DNA of 10,779 bases, from NCBI RefSeq assembly GCF_040797425.1, contig NZ_JBFNEH010000074.1:1-10779 (forward strand). The letters are read 5' to 3'. Below, piece after piece: positions 5,841-10,779 of this stretch (its first letter is position 1; each line of letters opens with the position of its first letter). Under the pieces are notes generated by a model. It did no database searches and was not told where the DNA came from. It saw nothing but the letters and a program-made list of their open reading frames with translations. The translations under genes and the position numbers were made by a program. The DNA comes from Symbiobacterium sp040797425. GTDB taxonomy: Bacteria > Bacillota > Sulfobacillia > Symbiobacteriales > Symbiobacteriaceae.

Positions 5841-6742
5841 GCGGCCTCTACGATGCCTTCCAGCGCCGCCTGCACGTGACGGGCACGCTGGTGACCGAGA
5901 CCGGCCTGCACATCGGCGCGGCGACGGACGGTCTCGATCCCACCGCCGTAGACAACGCGGTGGTGCGCCTGCCCGACGGGCGTCCGTACATCCCCGGCTC
6001 CTCCCTGAAAGGTGTGCTGCGGAGCTTCATGGAGCGGCTGCAGAACAGCCCGGGCCACTGGCTGGTCAGCCCGGGCGCGCCTCCGTCCGAATGCCTCCAC
6101 AACGAGAGTAGGAAGGACCTGGTGAAGCAGTTCAAACGGCACCGCAGGAGCGAGCGCGAACTGGCAGAATTCGTCTGGGACCACCTCTGCCCCGTCTGCC
6201 GGTTGTTTGGCAGCCAGGAGTTCGCCGGGCGCGTCCTGGTGGCCGATCTGATGCCGCTGGAGGACCGGGTGCTCCTGGAGCGCCGCCACGGCGTGGCCAT
6301 CGACCGCGACACCCGCACGGCGGCCGGCGGTGCGCTGTTCGACCTGGAGGTGGTGGCCCCGGGGACCCGGTTCGCCCTCTCGATCCTGGTGGAGAACCCC
6401 AGCGACGCCCAGGTCCGAGACCTGATGGTTGTCCTTCTGGCCCTCTCCAACGGCGAGATTGCCCTCGGTGCCAAGACTGCCAGCGGCCTCGGGCGGGTGC
6501 GGCTGGTGGACGCCCGGATAGCGGACTACGGCGCCCGGGACGTGCTGGCTGCCGCCTGGGGCGGAGCGCGGCCCTCCTATTCGCTCGCCGAGTACGTTCG
6601 TCTGCTGGGGCTGGAAGCGGAGGAGCCGCGAGTGAGCCGGGAGGCGCTGCAGGCCGCCCTGGCGGCGCTCGGCCCCGAGGTGACTTGGCAGCAGGCGCAG
6701 GCGGTGCTCCGGGAAGTGTTCGGAGGTGAGCGCGGTGCATAG
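5837..6742 (+). CDS. cas7: Cas7-family RAMP protein B (Csm3-like, catalytic Asp present)
   Basis: A 301-aa backbone subunit. LHVTGTLVTETGLHIGAAT (12-30) is the first RAMP strand and turn; TAVDNAVVRLPDG (36-48) leads into YIPGSSLKGVLRSF (51-64). Asp39 matches the catalytic Asp of Csm3 in the VD-NxVVR context, so target-RNA cleavage is expected. A zinc-type pair CPVC (118-121), with Cys86 upstream in an inserted loop, precedes RLFGS. HGVAIDRDTRTAAGGALFDLEVV (151-173) is a strongly conserved Cas7 segment, and GAKTASGLGRVRL (211-223) is the Gly loop. About 75 extra C-terminal residues (227-301) are mainly helical and are not part of the core fold. It joins the small subunit by a four-base overlap and overlaps the next cas7 by eight bases. 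It is placed like the Cas7.2 domain of Cas7-11. Confidence 0.93.
   Translation: MSGLYDAFQRRLHVTGTLVTETGLHIGAATDGLDPTAVDNAVVRLPDGRPYIPGSSLKGVLRSFMERLQNSPGHWLVSPGAPPSECLHNESRKDLVKQFKRHRRSERELAEFVWDHLCPVCRLFGSQEFAGRVLVADLMPLEDRVLLERRHGVAIDRDTRTAAGGALFDLEVVAPGTRFALSILVENPSDAQVRDLMVVLLALSNGEIALGAKTASGLGRVRLVDARIADYGARDVLAAAWGGARPSYSLAEYVRLLGLEAEEPRVSREALQAALAALGPEVTWQQAQAVLREVFGGERGA
6722..6730 (+). promoter_or_regulatory. Ribosome binding site deciding the third Cas7 start
   Basis: GGAGGTGAG ends four bases before GTG 6735; its GGAGG core is eight bases away. An earlier in-frame GTG at 6726 lies inside this site and so cannot use it. The protein therefore most likely begins MHSRAV. Confidence 0.75.
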
Positions 6743-7598
6743 CAGGGCGGTCAACGAGGCGCGCTTCCGGTTTGCGGTTCTCCCCGCCGGCCCGTTGCTG
6801 ATCCGTAGCGGCAGCGAGGACCCCCTGGATCCCACCCGGCCCGATATGGAGTGCGTCCGCTCCATCCACCCGGCCACCGGGAAGGAAAGCGTGGTGATCC
6901 CCGGCAGTTCGCTCAAGGGGGTCTTCCGCTCCCGGGCGGAGCAACTGCTGCGCGGGTTCCTCTACGGCTCCTCGATTTCCGTATGCAACCCGTTGGACCG
7001 CAAGGCGGCCTGCGGCAGACAGAAAGCCGTGCAAGAGGCCTCAGGGCCGCAGCGTTACCTGCGCCACTGCCCCGCCTGCCAGCTCTTCGGGAGCCTGGCC
7101 CTGGGCAGTCGGGTGTACTTCCGCGACGCCTTCCCGGCCCCCGCGCACCCGGTGGTGCTGGGCGAGCGCAAGAACGTGGCCATCGACCGGGTCACGGGCG
7201 GTGCCAGGGGAGGCGCCCTGTTCGGCCTGGAAGTGGTGGAGTCCGCCCGGTTCGAGGCCGAAATGGTGCTCTCCAACTACGACACGTGGCAGCTCTGCCT
7301 CCTGGCGGTCGTCCTGGACGACCTGAACCAGGGTTTCATCGGCCTGGGGTCAGGGACCAGCCGGGGGTACGGGCGCGTCACCATCCGCGACGTGGTGATT
7401 GCCCTGCGTGACTACCGCGCCGAGCCGCCCGGCCAGGTGACCGGGTACGAGCCGGACGACCGGCTACCCGTCCCCGTGGCGTGGACCCGTCGGGCGGCCG
7501 GATTCGAAGGGGAGATCTCCTTTGAGGCGCTCCTGGCCGCAGCCCGGGAAGTAGACTACGCCTCCGCCATCCGGCGCGAGGGGGGCGGCGGCCGATGA
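6735..7598 (+). CDS. cas7: Cas7-family RAMP protein C (Csm3-like, catalytic Asp present)
   Basis: A 287-aa backbone subunit, paralogous to protein B. FRFAVLPAGPLLIRSGSEDP (11-30) is the first RAMP strand. DMECVRSIHPATGKESVVIPGSSLKG (37-62) carries the RAMP signature, and Asp37 stands where Csm3 has its catalytic Asp, although the loop after the Arg is longer here. Cys84, Cys93, Cys112 and Cys115 (CPAC before QLFGS) form a likely zinc site. KNVAIDRVTGGARGGALFGLEVV (146-168) and the loop GSGTSRGYGRV (205-215) are nearly the same as in protein B, so these two probably arose by duplication. The start is the GTG at 6735 on the strength of its ribosome site. The stop overlaps the next ATG (ATGA). 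In the fused III-D variant, proteins B and C correspond to a double Cas7 polypeptide; in Cas7-11 they correspond to Cas7.2 and Cas7.3. Confidence 0.93.
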   Translation: MHSRAVNEARFRFAVLPAGPLLIRSGSEDPLDPTRPDMECVRSIHPATGKESVVIPGSSLKGVFRSRAEQLLRGFLYGSSISVCNPLDRKAACGRQKAVQEASGPQRYLRHCPACQLFGSLALGSRVYFRDAFPAPAHPVVLGERKNVAIDRVTGGARGGALFGLEVVESARFEAEMVLSNYDTWQLCLLAVVLDDLNQGFIGLGSGTSRGYGRVTIRDVVIALRDYRAEPPGQVTGYEPDDRLPVPVAWTRRAAGFEGEISFEALLAAAREVDYASAIRREGGGGR

Positions 7599-8611
7599 GG
7601 CAGAAGCCTTATGACTTCGTCCCGCTGGTGCCCCGGGTGGACCGCGCACCGGTTCCAGGGCACGACGTGCTGCTGCCCGACCGGTACAGCGGCGTAATCA
7701 CGCTCTCCCTCGAGGTGCTGACGCCGCTTCACATCGGCACGGGGTTGGTCCGCGTGGGGGAGGGCGGCACGCTGGTCGGTGCGTTTCAGCGGGCCGGGGA
7801 TCGCCTGGTCATCCCCGGGTCTGCCGTAAAGGGCATGGCGCGCTCCATTGTTGAGGCCGTCAGCTACAGTTGCGCCCCGCCGGCGCCGAAAGGCCGCAGC
7901 GTGCGAGAGATGCCCCGCGACAACGCCAGGCCGTGCAACGGAGAAGGTGATCCACCCCGCCTCTGCCCGGCCTGCGGGCTCTTCGGCTTCCTGAGCGGCG
8001 GCGCCCGGTACCGGGGGCGGGTGGGGTTTGGCCAGTTCGTGGCGGCCGACGGAACTCGTGTAGACCCGCAGCGACTTCGTCAACTGCACGAGCCACAGGC
8101 TTGTCGGGAGCACATCTATCTTAGAGGTCACGAGATTCGCGGTCGCAAGTTCTACTATCACGGGAAGCGGGTCGACCCGGTGGCCGCCGGAGGTAAGCTG
8201 GTTTACGAGGTGGCACCACCGGGAAGCCGGTTCACCGGCGAACTGCGGGTCACCAACGTAACGGAGGCGGAGCTCTCGCTGCTGTTCTTCGCCCTGGGGC
8301 TCGACGGCTCGTTCGCCCCCAAGCTGGGCTACGGGAAGCCGGCCTATCTGGGCAGCGTGCGGTTCCGGATCGAGTCTGCGAACCTGCGGCGGGGCGTGCG
8401 GATCGTGCCCGAGGCCGTGGGACTCCTCTTGGAACTGGCCCGGGCGTATTGCCCCCAGGATGAGGAAGAGAAGCGGCGGGTTCGGCAGAAGGCCCGCGGA
8501 TACGGCCCTGTGGACCAGGTGCTGGAGGAGCGGGTGCGAAAGCTGCGCCAGATTCTCCACGTGGACCGTCCCCAGGGTCCGCCCTGGGATCCGGCGACCG
8601 GGGGGTACTGA
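7595..8611 (+). CDS. cas7: Cas7-family RAMP protein D with inserted region (no catalytic Asp seen)
   Basis: A 338-aa RAMP subunit, the longest Cas7 here. After a 33-residue leader it shows ITLSLEVLTPLHIGTG (35-50), then RLVIPGSAVKGMARSI (70-85). Between them the loop reads GGTLVGAFQRAGD (57-69): the position of the Csm3 catalytic Asp is occupied by Val61, so target cleavage is unlikely. CPACGLFG (124-131), with Cys93 and Cys114 upstream, is the zinc-type segment. Residues about 145-205, including YLRGHEIRGRKFYYHGKRV (175-193), form an inserted region; an RGxKxY motif of this kind is known in TIGR03986-like type III RAMP proteins. PKLGYGKPAYLGSVRF (242-257) is the Gly loop, and a charged helical tail follows (275-325). 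It overlaps the previous gene at ATGA. By position it matches the terminal, insertion-bearing Cas7 domain of III-D variants and Cas7-11. It probably caps the 3' end of the filament. Confidence 0.9.
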   Translation: MRQKPYDFVPLVPRVDRAPVPGHDVLLPDRYSGVITLSLEVLTPLHIGTGLVRVGEGGTLVGAFQRAGDRLVIPGSAVKGMARSIVEAVSYSCAPPAPKGRSVREMPRDNARPCNGEGDPPRLCPACGLFGFLSGGARYRGRVGFGQFVAADGTRVDPQRLRQLHEPQACREHIYLRGHEIRGRKFYYHGKRVDPVAAGGKLVYEVAPPGSRFTGELRVTNVTEAELSLLFFALGLDGSFAPKLGYGKPAYLGSVRFRIESANLRRGVRIVPEAVGLLLELARAYCPQDEEEKRRVRQKARGYGPVDQVLEERVRKLRQILHVDRPQGPPWDPATGGY

Positions 8612-8613
8612 GC

Positions 8614-9174
8614 ATGGAACGGCACGAGGCGCTGGCGATTGCCATGCAGCTCCTGGACGACCCGACCTTGGGCCAGTACGAGAGCAACCGCGGTGAGGTC
8701 GGGGTCTGGACTGACTCAGCTTTGGGCAAGGTTACGGACCTTCTGCGCAGCGCTCTGGCGCCCGATGGCAGCGAGCTGCCGGACTCGCTGGCGAAGGGGC
8801 TGGCGGCGGCACAGAAGCTGGGGGACTGGGGTTTCGACCGGAATGTGGCCCGCCAGATCCATTCCATCGTGGACACCCTGCTCGCGTACCAGGAAAAGCC
8901 CCTGCGGCTTGAGCGGCCGGAACTGAGCGGCATCACCAGCATGGCGGACCTCTACATGGTCTTCTGCTACCTGCGCCGGCTCTGGAAGGTGAGGCGGGAA
9001 GTGGCGGAACCCGTCGCCCGGGCGCGAGGGGCAGCGCAGCCCGCGATGCGGCCGGGGCGCCCGGTACAGCAATCCGGGCGGACGCAGCGGCAGGAGGCGG
9101 AGTCGGCACCGGTCGACCCCCGGTGGCAGAAGCTGTGGGAGCTGCACCAGAGCATGCAGGCAAGAAAGCAATAG
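8614..9174 (+). CDS. Unrecognised 186-aa protein of the type III-D operon
   Basis: I do not recognise this family. The gene starts two bases after the last cas7 stop and has typical codon use, so it is real and part of the operon. Residues 1-130 look helical and acidic to neutral, with an amphipathic stretch SIVDTLLAYQEKPL (84-97) and DLYMVFCYLRRLWKVRRE (112-129). Residues 131-165 are a low-complexity Ala/Arg/Pro/Gln linker, and a short C-terminal helix with WQKLWELHQSMQ (171-182) ends it. No signal peptide, membrane segment or catalytic motif is visible. It shares the pentapeptide LAYQE and a later FxYLxR pattern with the small subunit at 5325, so a second Cas11-like or accessory subunit is possible. 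III-D loci often carry a small extra gene, csx19, in this neighbourhood, but I cannot confirm that identity from sequence. GGGGGGT at 8600-8606 is a modest ribosome site. Confidence 0.85.
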   Translation: MERHEALAIAMQLLDDPTLGQYESNRGEVGVWTDSALGKVTDLLRSALAPDGSELPDSLAKGLAAAQKLGDWGFDRNVARQIHSIVDTLLAYQEKPLRLERPELSGITSMADLYMVFCYLRRLWKVRREVAEPVARARGAAQPAMRPGRPVQQSGRTQRQEAESAPVDPRWQKLWELHQSMQARKQ

Positions 9175-9195
9175 GGTTTCGTCCACCCGGTCGGT

Positions 9196-9210
9196 GCCGC
9201 CGAGGGCGGC
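9196..9210. repeat. Small GC hairpin before the effector gene
   Basis: GCCGCC and GGCGGC pair perfectly around GAG in the 75-base gap between the 186-aa gene and the CARF gene, the largest gap in the operon. No T run follows, so it is not a convincing terminator. It might lower transcription or translation of the effector relative to the complex. A six-base stem is common in DNA this rich in GC, so the role is uncertain. Confidence 0.3.
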
Positions 9211-9234
9211 CTCTGGCCGGGACGGTGAGTCGAC

Positions 9235-9241
9235 GAGGAGG
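9235..9241 (+). promoter_or_regulatory. Ribosome binding site of the CARF effector
   Basis: GAGGAGG followed by eight bases and ATG 9250 is one of the strongest ribosome sites in the operon. It lets the effector be translated independently, unlike the coupled genes upstream. Confidence 0.75.
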
Positions 9242-9249
9242 AAACGCAC

Positions 9250-10584
9250 ATGGACAGCGTGCTGGTCGTCACCGTGGGGGGATCGTTCCGGCCGGTCCTG
9301 GTGGCGGTGCAGGAGTATGAGCCTGACTTTGTATGCTTCATCTGTTCGACTGATTCTGCGCGCGAGGTCGACGGCCCCGGGACCCCCTGCGCACTCCGCC
9401 GCGGCAGCGAGGTCATCGGGCGTTACCCGTCCATCGTAGTGCAGGCAGGGCTGGCGCCGGATCAGTACCAGATCGAGATCGTGCATGACCCCGATGATCC
9501 GCAGGAGGCCTACGAGACAGCCCGCCGGGTGATCCGCGACTGCCACGCCCGGTTCCCGGGCCGTACACTCTACGTGGCCTACACGGGCGGAACCAAGTCG
9601 ATGTCCGCCGGTGCCCTCATGGCGGCTTTCGACGACGGTCACTGCATGGTGGTGAACATTCGCGGGAAACGGGCTGAACTCTCGGTGGTGCAGGAAGGGA
9701 CGGAGACTCCGGAGGTCACGGACGTGCGCGCACTGTACGCCCGGCGGCGCGTGGAGATCGCACTGGAGGCCTTCACCCGCTACGACTACGTCGCCGCCGA
9801 AGCGGTGTTGAGGGAGGCGGTGGCGCGCGACGTCGACCGCGACCTTAAGGCACTGGTGCGTGACCTCCGCCAACTGGCCCGGGGCCTGGCCGCCTGGGAT
9901 CGGGCCGACTACGATCTGGCCGCGACCCTGTTGAATGGGCTGGAGGGTTTTCTCACGCCCGCTCATCGGCAACTGCTCGGCAAGGTGCGGGACAAGACTC
10001 GCATTCTCCGCACCGTGGGCAGCCGGTGGCGGGAGCCCGAGATGATTCGGGTTTCTGATGTGCAGTACCTCACTCCGGAGCCCGTCTATGACCTGATTCT
10101 GAACGCCCGGCGGCGCGCCAGCCAGGGCCGCTTTGACGATGCGGTGGGCCGCCTTTACCGGGCGCTGGAGCTCTACGCCCAGATCGAGTTGCTCCGGCGG
10201 GATGAGCCTGTGCTCACCGCCAACGTGCTGCCCGAGCGGCTGCCCGAGTCGGTCCGACCCTGGCTGGAGCAGCAGCGGCACAGCGACCGAATCGCACTCG
10301 GCCTGGTGGCAGCCTACGACTTGCTCGCGCAGCTGGCACATCCGGCAGGCCTGGTGTGGGCGGAGCGGCGCGGGGCGATGCTGGCCGCTCTCGAGGCGCG
10401 CAACCATTCGCTCCTGGCACACGGCTTCGTGCCCGTGACCGCGGAAGTGTACGCCAGCGTGCAGGACTCCATCGAGAGCTTCATCGGCGCGGCCGACGCC
10501 GCCCTGGGGCGCGCAGAAGGGCTCGCCAGGGCGCCTCAGTTTCCGCAGACCTTGCCTGAGGAGACGCTGGCAGCCCTGCGCTAG
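9250..10584 (+). CDS. CARF-HEPN effector, TIGR02710/Cas02710 family (Csm6-like ribonuclease)
   Basis: A 444-aa ancillary effector. The N-terminal CARF domain (about 1-160) is a Rossmann-like sensor of cyclic oligoadenylate: SVLVVTVGGSFRPVLVAV (3-20) gives the first strand and loop, and LYVAYTGGTKSMSAGALMAA (107-126) carries the TGGTK motif typical of this family. The middle (about 160-270) is helical. The C-terminal domain has ASQGRFDDAVGRLYRALELYAQIELL (290-315) and LEARNHSLLAHGFVPV (381-396); Arg384 to His391 is an R-x6-H form of the HEPN ribonuclease motif. The expected role is indiscriminate RNA cleavage once Cas10 makes the second messenger, a cytoplasmic abortive or dormancy response. 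Length and motif order suit TIGR02710. The gene follows the complex genes in the same direction after 75 bases. The family assignment is firm; the ligand ring size and actual nuclease activity are inferred. Confidence 0.9.
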   Translation: MDSVLVVTVGGSFRPVLVAVQEYEPDFVCFICSTDSAREVDGPGTPCALRRGSEVIGRYPSIVVQAGLAPDQYQIEIVHDPDDPQEAYETARRVIRDCHARFPGRTLYVAYTGGTKSMSAGALMAAFDDGHCMVVNIRGKRAELSVVQEGTETPEVTDVRALYARRRVEIALEAFTRYDYVAAEAVLREAVARDVDRDLKALVRDLRQLARGLAAWDRADYDLAATLLNGLEGFLTPAHRQLLGKVRDKTRILRTVGSRWREPEMIRVSDVQYLTPEPVYDLILNARRRASQGRFDDAVGRLYRALELYAQIELLRRDEPVLTANVLPERLPESVRPWLEQQRHSDRIALGLVAAYDLLAQLAHPAGLVWAERRGAMLAALEARNHSLLAHGFVPVTAEVYASVQDSIESFIGAADAALGRAEGLARAPQFPQTLPEETLAALR

Positions 10585-10616
10585 ACAAATCTGCGCCGGA
10601 AGGGAAAAGGAAGCAA

Positions 10617-10779
10617 ATGGTGAACGGCGTCTGGTACCGGCTTCACGGCGCCACCTTGCCCCCCGTTACCGAGGTGTTGATGGTGGGCGAGGTGGCCCGC
10701 CGCGCGGCGCTGGCGCAGTTCGGGGCCCTGGGGGGAGACTCCTCGCCGGTGCTGGCCGGCCACCTCGGGGACGGCAAGG
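10617..10779 (+). CDS. Unrecognised ORF, cut by the window end
   Basis: An ATG at 10617, five bases after AAGGA, opens a frame that stays open to the last base (54 complete codons). The start of the product is MVNGVWYRLHGATLPP, followed by TEVLMVGEVARRAALAQFGALGG. No motif is recognisable in so short a piece. It begins 32 bases after the CARF effector stop, in the same direction and with the same codon habits, so it may belong to the defence operon as another effector, a ring nuclease or a maturation gene. GTG 10620 is an alternative start. Its existence as a gene is likely; its function is unknown. Confidence 0.55.
   Translation, partial: MVNGVWYRLHGATLPPVTEVLMVGEVARRAALAQFGALGGDSSPVLAGHLGDGK

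Overview
The window is a CRISPR array followed by one co-directional type III CRISPR-Cas operon, all on the + strand. The DNA is strongly GC-rich. Starts are ATG or GTG, most have strong purine-rich Shine-Dalgarno sites, and genes overlap or nearly touch. This suggests a GC-rich, possibly thermophilic bacterium, for example a GC-rich Bacillota or Chloroflexota lineage. That assignment is inference; no taxonomic marker gene is present.

Layout. Positions 1-1165 hold a CRISPR array with fourteen good 36-bp repeats (29-1019), a mutated fifteenth (1056-1091) and a badly decayed sixteenth (1129-1165). The repeats end in ATTGAAGC, the usual type III 5' handle, and decay is at the right end. The array is therefore read rightward and its leader lies left of the window. 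Positions 1166-1418 are non-coding and contain a very strong GC hairpin (1228-1270) and the probable operon promoter. Then follow cas10 (1419-3494), a Cas7 (3472-4128), csx10/Cas5 (4116-5324), a Cas11 small subunit (5325-5840), three more Cas7 genes (5837-6742, 6735-7598, 7595-8611), an unrecognised 186-aa gene (8614-9174), a CARF-HEPN effector of the TIGR02710/Cas02710 type (9250-10584), and an unrecognised ORF cut by the window end (10617 onward).

How it works together. csx10, several Cas7 paralogues and a Cas10 with no recognisable HD nuclease motif indicate subtype III-D. The Cas7, Csx10 and Cas11 proteins should form a crRNA-guided RNA-targeting filament. Three of the four Cas7 proteins keep the Asp that cuts target RNA in Csm3; the fourth appears to have lost it. 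Cas10 keeps a GGDD cyclase motif, so target binding should produce cyclic oligoadenylate, which the CARF domain of the 444-aa protein would sense to switch on its HEPN ribonuclease.

The most notable point is gene order. Without cas10 and csx10 it reads Cas7-Cas11-Cas7-Cas7-Cas7, the domain order of the single-chain type III-E effector Cas7-11 (gRAMP). With csx10 kept it matches the fused III-D variant (Cas7-Cas5-Cas11, then Cas7-Cas7, then Cas7 with insertion), but here every module is a separate gene. No cas6, cas1 or cas2 lies in the window.
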